DNA of 64,000 nucleotides from Corynebacterium pollutisoli (GTDB lineage Bacteria > Actinomycetota > Actinomycetes > Mycobacteriales > Mycobacteriaceae): assembly GCF_900177745.1 (NCBI RefSeq), contig NZ_FXAR01000001.1:372001-436000 (forward strand), in the 5' to 3' direction. The position numbers and the translations under genes are program-made. The notes beneath the pieces were generated by a model. The model saw only the letters and a list, made by a program, of their open reading frames with translations. It was not told the origin of the DNA and ran no database searches. Shown here in pieces: positions 27,873 to 37,122 of the stretch; the first letter of the stretch is position 1; the number at the start of each line of letters is the position of its first letter.

Positions 27873-28262
27873 GTGTCGCTTTCAGAGCAGGAGCAGAGGA
27901 TGCTCCGGGAGATTGAACAGTCTCTCCTTGCTGACGACCCCAAGTTCGGGGCGTCCGTGGCCGGCGACCACGGCATCGGCGGTACGCCGGGCATCACCCT
28001 CCGCGGGATTGCCCTGGTGGTGGTCGGACTGGTCATGCTGGTGGGTGGTGTCGCCCTGGCGCAGCAGAGCCTGTGGTTCATCGCGCTCAGTGTGGTCGGC
28101 TTCCTCGTCATGTTCGGTGCCGGTGTGTGGATGCTCCGCGGTGGCGGGGCTTCCGGGGCGTCGCGCGCGCCGCGTCAGTCGACGTCCGACCGTCCCAAGG
28201 ATCCGTCCTCGCGGGGCAGTCGGATGGAGGAGAACTTCCGCCGCCGGTTTGAGGAGCGTTAG
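27873..28262 (+). CDS. DUF3040 membrane protein
   Basis: A 129-residue protein of the actinobacterial DUF3040 family. The N-terminal MSLSEQEQRMLREIEQSLLADDPKF is the family signature. Two hydrophobic spans (about residues 47-66 and 70-88) follow, then a basic, Ser/Arg-rich tail. It starts at GTG 27873 behind GGGAGGAA. It commonly precedes mraZ in this order, but its function is unknown. A hairpin terminator separates it from the division cluster. Confidence 0.88.
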   Translation: MSLSEQEQRMLREIEQSLLADDPKFGASVAGDHGIGGTPGITLRGIALVVVGLVMLVGGVALAQQSLWFIALSVVGFLVMFGAGVWMLRGGGASGASRAPRQSTSDRPKDPSSRGSRMEENFRRRFEER

Positions 28263-28281
28263 CGCCCCATTTCGAGATCAG

Positions 28282-28314
28282 GCCCGTCGTCTACCCCCTC
28301 GGTAGGCGGCGGGC
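28282..28314 (+). terminator. Terminator after the DUF3040 gene
   Basis: Arms GCCCGTCGTCTACC and GGTAGGCGGCGGGC pair over 14 positions with two G-U pairs around a five-base loop; TTCGTCGATT follows. Confidence 0.7.
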
Positions 28315-28476
28315 TTCGTCGATTCCCCACTTTCCCCCACCATGGTGCGTCGGAGGCGACGTCGGCCCGCTGTGGACGCCGTCGCTGTGGTGTGGAAGTG
28401 TGGACATGACGCGCCCGGACGGGACGGTGCCCCACTGTGGTTTTCGTGCATTTACCTGGCCAAATAACGGAACGTG

Positions 28477-28532
28477 TGGGAATAGTGGGGCAATTGGGGG
28501 TTGTTGGTGGGGCAAAGTGGGGTATTGTGGGG
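28477..28532 (+). promoter_or_regulatory. MraZ operator: array of TGGG repeats
   Basis: TGGG occurs at 28477, 28486, 28495, 28508, 28518 and 28528, with TGGT at 28505. Steps are about 9-10 bases, one helical turn, which is the pattern bound by MraZ upstream of its own operon in E. coli (TGGG with 5-base spacers). Four of the six copies continue as TGGGG followed by C or T. Confidence 0.65.
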
Positions 28533-28615
28533 CGCAGCGGTGGAGCGATCCATCGTGAGAATTGAATCAGGTCTGACAAGATCCGTGGCGTCGAGACAAG
28601 GAAGGTGGCCCCGGG

Positions 28616-29050
28616 ATGTTTCTCGGTACCTACACTCCGAAGCTCGACGACAAGGGTCGGCTGACACTGCCGGCGAAGTTCCGTGACGAACTGGCCGGCG
28701 GGTTGATGGTCACGAAGGGGCAGGACCACAGTCTTGCGGTCTATCCCCGGGAGGAGTTCACCGAGCGCGTCCGCAAGGCCGCGGCGGTGTCCCGGACCAA
28801 CCCCCAGGCACGTGCCTTCATCCGAAATCTGGCTGCCAGTGCGGATGAACAGCGTCCTGACGGGAGCGGTCGCATCACCCTCTCGGCCGGGCACCGCGAG
28901 TATGCGGGCCTGACCAAGGAGTGTGTGGTCATCGGATCAGTGGATTTTCTCGAGATCTGGGATGCCGAATCCTGGGCCGCTTATCAGCAGGAGACTGAGG
29001 CTGCGTTCTCCGCGGCCGATGCAGAAGACGTCCTCGGCGGACTGCTCTGA
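28616..29050 (+). CDS. mraZ: Transcriptional regulator MraZ
   Basis: A 144-residue AbrB-like (SpoVT fold) regulator with two repeated domains. Each shows the DXXXR motif: [17 protein letters not shown] at residues 10-26 and [19 protein letters not shown] near residue 80. MraZ multimers bind TGGG arrays in front of their own cluster and repress it. The ATG at 28616 has AAGGAAGG about 13 bases upstream. The cluster continues through the structured RNA to rsmH. Confidence 0.95.
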   Translation: MFLGTYTPKLDDKGRLTLPAKFRDELAGGLMVTKGQDHSLAVYPREEFTERVRKAAAVSRTNPQARAFIRNLAASADEQRPDGSGRITLSAGHREYAGLTKECVVIGSVDFLEIWDAESWAAYQQETEAAFSAADAEDVLGGLL

Positions 29051-29073
29051 CCTTGATGGTCGTCAAGGGTGGG

Positions 29074-29169
29074 GCGGGGTACGTGTACGGACTCTGCCCG
29101 AGGTGATGCTCTGGTGTACTTCCCCGACATCAGATGAACACATCGGGCAGGGCCCTGTACGTGCCCCGC
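29074..29169 (+). ncRNA. mraW-type structured RNA motif
   Basis: The 167-base gap between mraZ and rsmH folds strongly. An outer 11-bp stem joins GCGGGGTACGT (29074-29084) and ACGTGCCCCGC (29159-29169), and a perfect inner 8-bp stem joins CTGCCCGA (29094-29101) and TCGGGCAG (29143-29150). The position and structure fit the conserved actinobacterial mraW RNA motif, a cis element of unknown function. I assign that name from position and structure, since I cannot run a covariance model. Confidence 0.6.
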
Positions 29170-29217
29170 AGCCTGGACCTGAATACAGCACACGATGACC
29201 AGGAAGGGGGCGCGGCC

Positions 29218-30237
29218 ATGAGTGACATGAGCTTCGACATCACCGACAACCACGGCCACGTTCCCGTGCTCCGGGATCGGATGGCCGACCTGCTGGCGCC
29301 CGGCGTCGAGAAGCTTGCCGACGCCGCCGTCATCGTCGACGGCACCCTCGGGGCCGGCGGCCACACCGAGCATTTCCTGCGCACCTTCCCCGCCGCCCAC
29401 GTCATCGGCGTCGACCGGGACCCCGCCTCCCTGGCGGGCGCCCGCGAGCGCCTCGCCCCCTTCGGGGAGCGCTTCGTCGGCGTGCAGACCCGTTTCGACG
29501 GGATCGGCGAGGCCATCGCCGAGGGGGAGGGCCACATCTTCGAGCTGGCCCGCGAGCACGGCGTCGCCGGTGCGCTCTTCGACCTCGGGGTGTCCTCCAT
29601 GCAGCTCGACCAGGTGGAGCGTGGTTTCGCCTACCGCACCGACGCCCCGCTGGACATGCGTATGGATCCGACGACGGGCAAGACCGCCGCGGACGTGCTC
29701 AACACGTACAGCCACGGTGACCTGGCGCGTGTCCTCAAGACCTACGGTGACGAGCGTTTCGCCGGGAAGATCGCCTCCGCGGTCCTCCGGGAGCGGGAGA
29801 AGGAGCCCTTCACCAGCTCCGCCCGTCTCGTGGAACTGCTCTATGCCACCATCCCGGCCGCCACTCGCCGCACCGGTGGTCACCCGGCCAAGCGCACCTT
29901 CCAGGCCCTGCGCGTCGAGGTCAACGCCGAGCTCGAGGCGCTGGAGAACGTCCTGCCGATCATCACCGACCTCCTCGCCGTCGGCGGGCGGGCGGTGTTC
30001 ATGAGCTACCAGTCCCTCGAGGACCGCATCGTCAAGGCGGCGTTCGCCGAGATGACGGCCTCGAAGACCCCGCCCGGTCTCCCCATGGATCTGCCGGGCA
30101 CCGCGCCCCGCTTCGCCTCCGTCACCCGCGGTGCGGAGAAGGCGACCGCAGCAGAGATCGACGACAATCCGCGGGCGGCCCCGGTGCGGGTCCGCGCCGT
30201 CGAGAAGCTCCCTGACCCGTTTGGAGACCGACCGTGA
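29218..30237 (+). CDS. rsmH: 16S rRNA (cytosine-1402-N4)-methyltransferase
   Basis: A 339-residue SAM-dependent methyltransferase (MraW). The SAM motif [15 protein letters not shown] is near residue 40, followed by [15 protein letters not shown], then [17 protein letters not shown] and the C-terminal [17 protein letters not shown] block. It modifies C1402 in the ribosomal P site. The ATG at 29218 has AGGAAGGGGG seven bases upstream; the ATG at 29134 lies inside the structured leader and is rejected. The stop overlaps the ftsL GTG by four bases. Confidence 0.95.
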   Translation: MSDMSFDITDNHGHVPVLRDRMADLLAPGVEKLADAAVIVDGTLGAGGHTEHFLRTFPAAHVIGVDRDPASLAGARERLAPFGERFVGVQTRFDGIGEAIAEGEGHIFELAREHGVAGALFDLGVSSMQLDQVERGFAYRTDAPLDMRMDPTTGKTAADVLNTYSHGDLARVLKTYGDERFAGKIASAVLREREKEPFTSSARLVELLYATIPAATRRTGGHPAKRTFQALRVEVNAELEALENVLPIITDLLAVGGRAVFMSYQSLEDRIVKAAFAEMTASKTPPGLPMDLPGTAPRFASVTRGAEKATAAEIDDNPRAAPVRVRAVEKLPDPFGDRP

Positions 30238-30965
30238 CGACACCGACGACACCGACCAGCAAGGACCGCCGTATGGGTGCCAGCCGCGATTTCACGTCCA
30301 CCGCCCTCCTCGAGCGGCCCTACGCGCCGCCGGCGCAGACGCCGCTGCCGAAGCGCCGCCGCCCGGTCCCGAATCGACTCGGTTCGCGCCAGGTCGTCTC
30401 CGTGCGGGGGCGTCGTGTCGCGGAGCTGAAGAAGACCTCCCTGCTGGCGAAGCTGTTCAGCATCTCCATCGTCCTCGCCATCGCCGGCGTGGCCGTGGCG
30501 ATGTGGCTGGCGGGCCTGGCCACCCAGCAGACGTTCCAGATGCAGCTGCTGCAGTCGCAGGACAAGCAGCTGTCCAACCAGCTGGAGACCCTCAACCGTG
30601 ATCTGGAGAACGTGCGTTCCTCCGCGGAGATCGCGCGCCGCGCCGGCGAGCTGGGCATGGTCGCCCCGGCGCAGCCCGGTATTCTCGCGGTGCAGGAAAA
30701 CGGCGACATCCTGGAGCAGCGTCCGGCAGATCCGGCGACGCGTCCTATCATTGACGTGAATGGTGCCCCGGTCCGTCCGGGGCAGGCATCGAGTGACCCG
30801 GACGCGATCGACGAGCTGGGTGACAACCTGGAGGCGGTCCCGCAGGGGCACCAGCTCCGGTCGCCGGATGACATCCTCCCGGATCCGGTGGCCCCGGCCC
30901 CCGAGCCGGGCGTGCTGCCCTACGCCCCGAACGTTCCGGAGACAGCAGAATCGACAGACAACTAG
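30234..30965 (+). CDS. ftsL: Cell division protein FtsL-like
   Basis: A 243-residue bitopic protein. The N-terminal cytoplasmic part (about 80 residues) is basic and Pro-rich. One transmembrane helix ([19 protein letters not shown], about residues 83-102) is followed by a short coiled coil ([20 protein letters not shown]) and a long Pro/Asp-rich extracytoplasmic tail. Size, topology and position between rsmH and ftsI identify it as the FtsL/septum-formation-initiator member of the divisome. It uses GTG 30234, overlapping the rsmH stop as GTGA. Confidence 0.85.
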   Translation: MTTPTTPTSKDRRMGASRDFTSTALLERPYAPPAQTPLPKRRRPVPNRLGSRQVVSVRGRRVAELKKTSLLAKLFSISIVLAIAGVAVAMWLAGLATQQTFQMQLLQSQDKQLSNQLETLNRDLENVRSSAEIARRAGELGMVAPAQPGILAVQENGDILEQRPADPATRPIIDVNGAPVRPGQASSDPDAIDELGDNLEAVPQGHQLRSPDDILPDPVAPAPEPGVLPYAPNVPETAESTDN

Positions 30966-30981
30966 CAGGTGAGGACGGCCA

Positions 30982-33000
30982 GTGACACGACCCGGCCACG
31001 GAGGCGTGCGACGTAATGCGGGACGAGGCGACTCGTCCCGCCGGTCGTCATCCCGCGCCTACTCGGATGCCCGGGTGTCCCGGCCTCGCCCGCAACCGCA
31101 GCAGAAGACACAGAAGGCACCGAAGGACCAGAAGTCCCTCATGGTCGGCCGCATGCGGCTGGTGCTGGGCATCTTCCTCGTCATCGCCGTGGTCCTCGTG
31201 GGCCGTCTGGCGTGGGTGCAGGTCGTGTGGGGCCCGGACCTGGCAGCCAAGGCCCAGGAGCAGCGTGCCCGTATCTACGTCGACCCGGCCCGCCGCGGCG
31301 AGATCACCGACAAGCGGGGCAATCAGCTGGCCTACACGATGCAGGCCCGCAGTCTCACGGTGTCGCCGCAACTGCTGCGTCAGGAGCTGGCCCAGCAGCA
31401 GGATCTGCAGATGCGTATCGACGGCATGGCCCGCGCCGAGATCGACGCCCAGCTCGACGACCGCGTCGAGGACGTCCTGGTGACCATGTCGGAGGAGATC
31501 CCCCGCATGATCGAGGACGCCGGTGCCATCACCGGTGAGGTGAAGTCCCAGGACATCCTGGACAAGCTCCACGCCGAGACCTCCTATGAGGTGCTGGTGC
31601 GCAACGTCGACCCGGATGTCGCCACGGAGATCGCCTCCACCTTCCACGGTGTGGCGGCCGACCATCAGGACATCCGCCAGTACCCCAACGGGGCGATCGC
31701 GGAGAACATCATCGGCAGGGTGTCCATGGACGGGCAGGGCCAGTTCGGTTTCGAGGCCTCCGGCGACGCCATGCTCTCAGGTATCAACGGCCGTTCCACG
31801 GAGGACGTGTCCACGGACGGGCAGGTCATCCCGGGCACGCTCCGCGACGTCGTCCCGGCCGTCGACGGGGCCGCCGTGGAGCTGACCCTCGACCTCGACC
31901 TGCAGACCTACGTGCAGCAGCTGCTCGAGCAGGCGAAGGCCAACTCGCAGGCGGAGTCGGCGGAGGCCGTTGTCCTCGACGTCGCCACCGGCAAGGTGCT
32001 GGCGATGGCCAACACCGACACCATCGACCCCAACGGCAACATCGAACGGCAGTTGGCGGCGGGCAAGGACTTCGAGAACCAGACCATCTCGCACCCCTTC
32101 GAGCCGGGTTCCGTCGCCAAGGTCATCACCGCCGCCGCCAGCATCGAGGAGGGCCTGACCACCCCGGACGAGGTCCACCAGGTGCCGGGATCCATCCACA
32201 TGGCCGGGGTGACGGTCTCCGACGCGTGGGACCACGGCGTCGTGCCGTACACCACGACGGGCATCTTCGGTAAGTCCTCCAACGTGGGCACCCTCATGCT
32301 GGCCGAGCGCCTCGGCGAGGACACCTTCGCCGAGTACCTCGACCGTTTCGGCGTCGGCCGCCCGACAGGCATCGAGCTGCCCAACGAGTCCTCCGGTCTG
32401 CTGCCCGCCCGCGAGCAGTGGTCGGGCGGCACGTTCGCCAACCTGCCGATCGGACAGGGCATGTCCTTCACCACGCTCCAGATGGCCAGCATCTACCAGG
32501 CCCTGGCCAACGACGGCATGCGCATCGAACCGCGCATCGTCGAGTCCGTCACCGGACCCGACGGCAAGGAGCAGCCCACCACCGAGCCCAAGCGCACCCA
32601 GGTGGTCAGCCCGGAGACTGCCGACACGGTCGTCTCCATGTTCCGGGCCGTCACCCAGGATGATCCGGGTGGCCTGCAGATGGGTACCGGTGCCAACGGT
32701 GCCGTGCCCGGCTACCAGACCTCCGGCAAGACGGGAACGGCCCAGAAGGTCGACCCCAACACCGGCGCCTACTCGAACTCCGACTACTGGATCACCTTCG
32801 CCGGCATCGCCCCGGCGGATGATCCCCGCTTCGTCGTCGCCGTCATGGTCGATCAGCCGCGCGCCGGCGTCGAGGAGGGCGGTGGCGGCGGTGAGTCCTC
32901 CGCCCCGGTGTTCCGCGAGATCGCCTCGTGGCTGCTCAACCGCGACAACATCCCGACCTCGCCGCCCATGGAGGATCTGCTCATCCTCCACGCCCAGTAA
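30982..33000 (+). CDS. ftsI: Septal penicillin-binding protein 3 (class B transpeptidase)
   Basis: A 672-residue class B PBP that crosslinks septal peptidoglycan. A basic N-terminus, one membrane anchor (RLVLGIFLVIAVVLVGRLAW, about residues 55-75) and a dimerisation domain (RRGEITDKRGNQLAY) precede the transpeptidase. The catalytic serine is in EPGSVAKVI near residue 375, the SXN motif is KSSNVG, and the third motif is SGKTGTAQ near residue 580. No PASTA repeats follow. The GTG at 30982 is 16 bases after ftsL, with GTGAGGAC as ribosome-binding site. Confidence 0.95.
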   Translation: MTRPGHGGVRRNAGRGDSSRRSSSRAYSDARVSRPRPQPQQKTQKAPKDQKSLMVGRMRLVLGIFLVIAVVLVGRLAWVQVVWGPDLAAKAQEQRARIYVDPARRGEITDKRGNQLAYTMQARSLTVSPQLLRQELAQQQDLQMRIDGMARAEIDAQLDDRVEDVLVTMSEEIPRMIEDAGAITGEVKSQDILDKLHAETSYEVLVRNVDPDVATEIASTFHGVAADHQDIRQYPNGAIAENIIGRVSMDGQGQFGFEASGDAMLSGINGRSTEDVSTDGQVIPGTLRDVVPAVDGAAVELTLDLDLQTYVQQLLEQAKANSQAESAEAVVLDVATGKVLAMANTDTIDPNGNIERQLAAGKDFENQTISHPFEPGSVAKVITAAASIEEGLTTPDEVHQVPGSIHMAGVTVSDAWDHGVVPYTTTGIFGKSSNVGTLMLAERLGEDTFAEYLDRFGVGRPTGIELPNESSGLLPAREQWSGGTFANLPIGQGMSFTTLQMASIYQALANDGMRIEPRIVESVTGPDGKEQPTTEPKRTQVVSPETADTVVSMFRAVTQDDPGGLQMGTGANGAVPGYQTSGKTGTAQKVDPNTGAYSNSDYWITFAGIAPADDPRFVVAVMVDQPRAGVEEGGGGGESSAPVFREIASWLLNRDNIPTSPPMEDLLILHAQ

Positions 33001-33028
33001 CCACCCCGCCCCCAGGAGGAGAACCACC

Positions 33029-34516
33029 TTGCACACACTGTCCCACCTCAACCGGATCGCCGGGGGAGAGCTGGTCGCCGCCTTCGGGGCCGATCCCTCC
33101 ATCACCTCCCTCGAGCTCGAATCCTCCCGTGTTCCCGCAGCGGGCGGTCTGTTCGCCGCTCTGCCCGGCACCCGTCGCCACGGCGCGGAGTTCGCCGCCG
33201 ACACCACCGCCGAGGCCATCCTCACCGACCGGGCGGGCCACGACATCCTGCGGGAGAAGCAGGAGACCCGCCCCGTCATCGTCGTCGACGACGTCCGCGC
33301 CATCCTGGGGCTCGTCGCCGCCGAGATCCACGGCCACCCCTCCGAGCAGCTCACCTTGCTGGGCGTCACCGGCACCTCCGGCAAGACCACCACGAGCTAC
33401 CTGCTCGAGCAGGGCCTCATGGCCGCCGGTCACAAGGTCGGCCTCATCGGCACCACCGGCACGCGTATCGACGGCCGCCCCGTCCCCACCTCCCTGACCA
33501 CCCCGGAGGCCACCACCCTCCAGGCCCTGTTCAAGGAGATGCTCGACGAGGGCGTCACCCACGTCGTCATGGAGGTCTCCTCCCACGCCCTCGAGCTCGG
33601 GCGCGTCACGGGCACGCGTTTCGACGTCGCGGGCTTCACCAACCTCTCCCAGGACCACCTCGACTTCCACCCGACGATGGAGGAGTACTTTGAGGCCAAG
33701 GCCCGCTTCTTCGACCCGGAGTCCCCGCTGGTCGCGGACCGGGCCGTCATCTGCATCGACGACGACTGGGGTCGGCGGATGGCCGACCGCGCCGCCGACC
33801 CGCTCACCGTCGCCACCCGTGGGGCGGAGGCCGACATCAGCTCCGCGCAGGCCCAGCTCACCCCGACGGGTGCCCAGCTGCTGGTCATGCACCTGCCGGA
33901 CACCTTCCTCGAGGCGGAACTCCCGCTGCCGGGTGACTTCAACATCGCCAACGCCGCCCTGGCCACCGGCATGGCCTACGCCGTCGGGGTCGACCCCCGG
34001 GACTTCGTCGGCGGCTTCGTCAACGTCGCCGTCCCCGGTCGCATGGAGCGTATCGACGAGGGGCAGGAGTTCCTCGCCGTCGTCGACTACGCCCACAAGC
34101 CGGCCGCCGTCGCTGCCGTCCTGGACACCCTTCGCGGTCAGGTCAGGGGTCGACTCGGCGTCGTCGTCGGGGCCGGTGGTGACCGGGACGCCACGAAGCG
34201 CCCGATCATGGGCGCGGAGGCCGCCCGCCGCGCGGACCTCGTCATCATCACCGACGACAACCCGCGCAGCGAGGTGCCGGAGACCATCCGTGCCGCCGTC
34301 CTGCAGGGTGCGGTCGACGCCGGCACCGACGCGGAGATCCGGGAGATCGGCGACCGCGCCGCCGCCATCGACGCCCTCGTCGAGTGGGCGCAGCCGGGTG
34401 ACGCCGTCGTCGTCGCGGGCAAGGGCCACGAGGTCGGCCAGCTCGTCGCCGGCGTCAACCACCACTTCGACGACCGGGAAGAAGTCCGGCGTGCACTGAA
34501 GGAGAAGCAGTCATGA
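33029..34516 (+). CDS. murE: UDP-MurNAc-L-Ala-D-Glu: meso-DAP ligase
   Basis: A 495-residue Mur ligase that adds the third stem residue. The P-loop is VTGTSGKTTTSYL near residue 115. The carbamylated-lysine region FEAKARFF and the C-terminal DDNPRSEVP are visible; DNPR selects meso-diaminopimelate over lysine, matching the DAP-type wall expected here. The start is a TTG at 33029 with AGGAGGAG seven bases upstream; upstream codons of the same frame lie inside ftsI and are not MurE-like. The stop overlaps murF as ATGA. Confidence 0.94.
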   Translation: MHTLSHLNRIAGGELVAAFGADPSITSLELESSRVPAAGGLFAALPGTRRHGAEFAADTTAEAILTDRAGHDILREKQETRPVIVVDDVRAILGLVAAEIHGHPSEQLTLLGVTGTSGKTTTSYLLEQGLMAAGHKVGLIGTTGTRIDGRPVPTSLTTPEATTLQALFKEMLDEGVTHVVMEVSSHALELGRVTGTRFDVAGFTNLSQDHLDFHPTMEEYFEAKARFFDPESPLVADRAVICIDDDWGRRMADRAADPLTVATRGAEADISSAQAQLTPTGAQLLVMHLPDTFLEAELPLPGDFNIANAALATGMAYAVGVDPRDFVGGFVNVAVPGRMERIDEGQEFLAVVDYAHKPAAVAAVLDTLRGQVRGRLGVVVGAGGDRDATKRPIMGAEAARRADLVIITDDNPRSEVPETIRAAVLQGAVDAGTDAEIREIGDRAAAIDALVEWAQPGDAVVVAGKGHEVGQLVAGVNHHFDDREEVRRALKEKQS

Positions 34517-36000
34517 TCCCCCTGACTCTCGCGGAGATCGCACAGATCACCGGCGGCGAGCTCACGGACGGCGCCGATCCGCAGGCGCGCGTCACCGGTT
34601 TCGTCGAGTTCGACTCCCGCAAGGTCACCCCGGGTGGTCTGTTCCTGGCCCTGCCGGGTGCGCGTGTCGACGGCCATGATTTCGCCGCCACCGCCACCGA
34701 GGCCGGGGCGGTCGCCGTCCTGGCCGCCCGCCCGGTGGGTGTCCCGGCGGTCGTCGTCACGCCCACCGGCCGCAGCGACTCCAACGCCGACATCTACGCC
34801 CACGACACCGACGGTTCCGCCCGCGCGGTCGTCGAGGCGCTGGCGGCGCTGGCCCACGGCGTCGTGACGCGCCTGCCGGACCTGACGGTCGTCGGCATCA
34901 CCGGCTCCGCCGGCAAGACCTCCACGAAGGACCTCGTGGCCTCCGTGCTCCGGCAGGCGGGGGAGACCGTCGCCCCGCCCGGCTCCTTCAACAACGAGAT
35001 CGGCCACCCCTACACGGCACTGCGGTGCGACGCGGACACCCGATTCCTCGTCGCCGAGATGTCCGCCCGCGGTATCGGGCACATCGCCCACCTGGCGGAG
35101 TCCGTGCCACCGCACATCGGCGTGGTGCTCAACGTGGGCTCCGCGCACCTCGGCGAGTTCGGCTCCCGGGAGAACATCGCCCAGGCCAAGGGGGAGCTCG
35201 TCGAGGCGCTCCCGGACGCGGGCGTGGCCATCCTCAACGCCGACGACCCCTTCGTCGCCGCCATGGCCCCGCGGACCCGCGCCCGGGTGGTGACGTACTC
35301 CACCCAGCAGCGCGCCGACCTGTGGGCGGACGACATCCGTCTCGACGACGTCGCCCGCGCCAGCTTCACCCTCCACGCCGGGGACACCACGGCCCCCGTC
35401 ACCCTGCAGGTGTTCGGCGAGCACCAGGTGTCCAACGCCCTGGCCGCCGCGGCCGTCGGCATCGAGGCCGGCCTCAGCGTGGCGCAGGTCGCCGCGGGAC
35501 TGTCAGCGCACACCAACGCCTCCGCCCACCGCATGGACGTGCAGACGCGCGCCGACGGCGTCACCGTCATCAACGACGCCTACAACGCCAACCCGGACTC
35601 CATGAGCGCCGGCATCGCCGCCCTGGCCTACACCGCCGCCGCCCGCCCGCACGCCCGCGCCATCGCGGTCCTCGGCGAGATGGGGGAGCTCGGCGAGGAC
35701 GCGGAGGAGTCCCACCGTCTGCTCGGCGAGCAGCTCGACCGCTACCGGGTCGGCCACCTCATCGCGGTGGGGGACAACCCCAACAGCCGCGCCATGGCCA
35801 CCGAGGCCCGGAATCGGGGTATAACTACTGAGATCGCACATGACGTCGACGAGGCCACCCGGCTGGTCGACGCCGTGCTGCGCACCCGTCCCATCGAGCA
35901 CACCGGTCCCGGCAACCCCGGGGACGTCGTGCTGGTCAAGGCGTCCAACGCCCTCGGCCTGTGGCGGGTGGCCGAGCAACTCATCGAGAAGGGTCTTTAG
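34513..36000 (+). CDS. murF: UDP-MurNAc-tripeptide: D-Ala-D-Ala ligase
   Basis: A 495-residue Mur ligase that completes the pentapeptide. It has the P-loop VVGITGSAGKTSTKDL near residue 135 and the family block GSFNNEIGHPYTAL. The C-terminal domain shows NDAYNANPDSMSAGIAAL and VLGEMGELGEDAEESH. The usual length is 450-510 residues. It is coupled to murE by a four-base overlap; mraY follows after 12 bases. Confidence 0.95.
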   Translation: MIPLTLAEIAQITGGELTDGADPQARVTGFVEFDSRKVTPGGLFLALPGARVDGHDFAATATEAGAVAVLAARPVGVPAVVVTPTGRSDSNADIYAHDTDGSARAVVEALAALAHGVVTRLPDLTVVGITGSAGKTSTKDLVASVLRQAGETVAPPGSFNNEIGHPYTALRCDADTRFLVAEMSARGIGHIAHLAESVPPHIGVVLNVGSAHLGEFGSRENIAQAKGELVEALPDAGVAILNADDPFVAAMAPRTRARVVTYSTQQRADLWADDIRLDDVARASFTLHAGDTTAPVTLQVFGEHQVSNALAAAAVGIEAGLSVAQVAAGLSAHTNASAHRMDVQTRADGVTVINDAYNANPDSMSAGIAALAYTAAARPHARAIAVLGEMGELGEDAEESHRLLGEQLDRYRVGHLIAVGDNPNSRAMATEARNRGITTEIAHDVDEATRLVDAVLRTRPIEHTGPGNPGDVVLVKASNALGLWRVAEQLIEKGL

Positions 36001-36012
36001 GGGCGCACCGAC

Positions 36013-37122
36013 GTGACACAGATCATCATCGCAGGAATCGTCAGCTTCCTCGTCGCCATCTTCACCACCCCGGTCCTCATCCGGCGATTCTCCGCCGAGG
36101 GGCTGGGCCAGGAGATCCGCGAGGAGGGGCCGAAGTCCCACCTGCGCAAGCGCGGCACCCCGACGATGGGTGGTATCGCCATCATCGCGGGCATCGTCGT
36201 CGCCTACCTCACCGTCGGCATCTTCGGGATGGCCATCGGCTCCGGCGGCTTCACCGTCTCCGGTCTCCTCGTCCTCGGCCTCACCCTGGGCCTCGGCGCC
36301 CTGGGCTTCGCGGACGACTTCATCAAGCTCTTCCGCGCCCGCAACCTGGGCCTCAACAAGACCGCCAAGCTCGTCGGCCAGCTCGTGCTCGCCATCGGCT
36401 TCGGCCTGCTCATCCTGTGGTTCCCCGACGAGCAGGGGCTCACCCCGGGATCGACGCACCTGTCCTTCGTGCGTGACATCGACACCTTCGACATCGCCTT
36501 CGGTGGCTCCGTCATCGGCATTGTGGTGTTCCTGCTGTTCATGTACATCCTCATCGCCGCCTGGTCGAACGCCGTCAACCTCACCGACGGCCTCGACGGT
36601 CTCGCCGCCGGCTCCACCGCCTTCGTCATGGGCGGCTACGCGCTCATCACCTTCTGGCAGTTCCGCAACTCCTGCACCGTCTCTGTGGAGCCGGGCTGCT
36701 ACTCCGTGCGTGACCCGCTGGACCTCGCGGTGCTGGCCGCCGCCGGCCTGGGCGGCTGCCTCGGCTTCCTGTGGTGGAACGCCGCCCCCGCCAAGATCTT
36801 CATGGGCGACACCGGCTCCCTGGCCCTCGGTGGTCTCGTCGCCGGCCTGTCGGTCGCGTCCCGCACCGAGCTGCTCATGATCATCATCGGTGCGCTCTTC
36901 GTCATCGAGGCCGCCTCCGTGGTCATCCAGGTGATCGTCTTCCGCACGACGGGCCGGCGTTTCTTCCGCATGGCCCCCTTCCACCACCATTTCGAGAACG
37001 GCGGCTGGCCTGAGACCACCGTCGTCATCCGCTTCTGGCTCATCGCCGCGATGGCCGTGATGTTGGGAGTGTCCATCTTCTACGCAGAGTGGCTGACAGC
37101 CACAGGAGTGAGCCTACGATGA
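36013..37122 (+). CDS. mraY: Phospho-MurNAc-pentapeptide translocase
   Basis: A 369-residue, ten-helix enzyme that links the pentapeptide to undecaprenyl phosphate, making lipid I. Conserved acidic loops are present: [20 protein letters not shown] near residues 100-120, [15 protein letters not shown] near 190, and [11 protein letters not shown] near 260. The HHHFE motif of the last cytoplasmic loop ([11 protein letters not shown]) is also present. It starts at GTG 36013. The stop overlaps the murD ATG. Confidence 0.96.
   Translation: MTQIIIAGIVSFLVAIFTTPVLIRRFSAEGLGQEIREEGPKSHLRKRGTPTMGGIAIIAGIVVAYLTVGIFGMAIGSGGFTVSGLLVLGLTLGLGALGFADDFIKLFRARNLGLNKTAKLVGQLVLAIGFGLLILWFPDEQGLTPGSTHLSFVRDIDTFDIAFGGSVIGIVVFLLFMYILIAAWSNAVNLTDGLDGLAAGSTAFVMGGYALITFWQFRNSCTVSVEPGCYSVRDPLDLAVLAAAGLGGCLGFLWWNAAPAKIFMGDTGSLALGGLVAGLSVASRTELLMIIIGALFVIEAASVVIQVIVFRTTGRRFFRMAPFHHHFENGGWPETTVVIRFWLIAAMAVMLGVSIFYAEWLTATGVSLR

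Larger units (their letters stand above)
28263..28615. other. mraZ upstream region (353 bases, no gene)
   Basis: No gene is seen. It holds the terminator of the DUF3040 gene, a tight set of TGGG repeats that look like the MraZ operator, further inverted copies (CCCCACTTTCCCCCACC near 28326-28342), and the mraZ ribosome-binding site GACAAGGAAGG near 28594. Confidence 0.6.

Noticed and set aside
29134..29217. A longer N-terminus for rsmH from ATG 29134
   Set aside because: The stretch lies inside the two-stem RNA and is not conserved in the protein family, while ATG 29218 has a strong ribosome-binding site.
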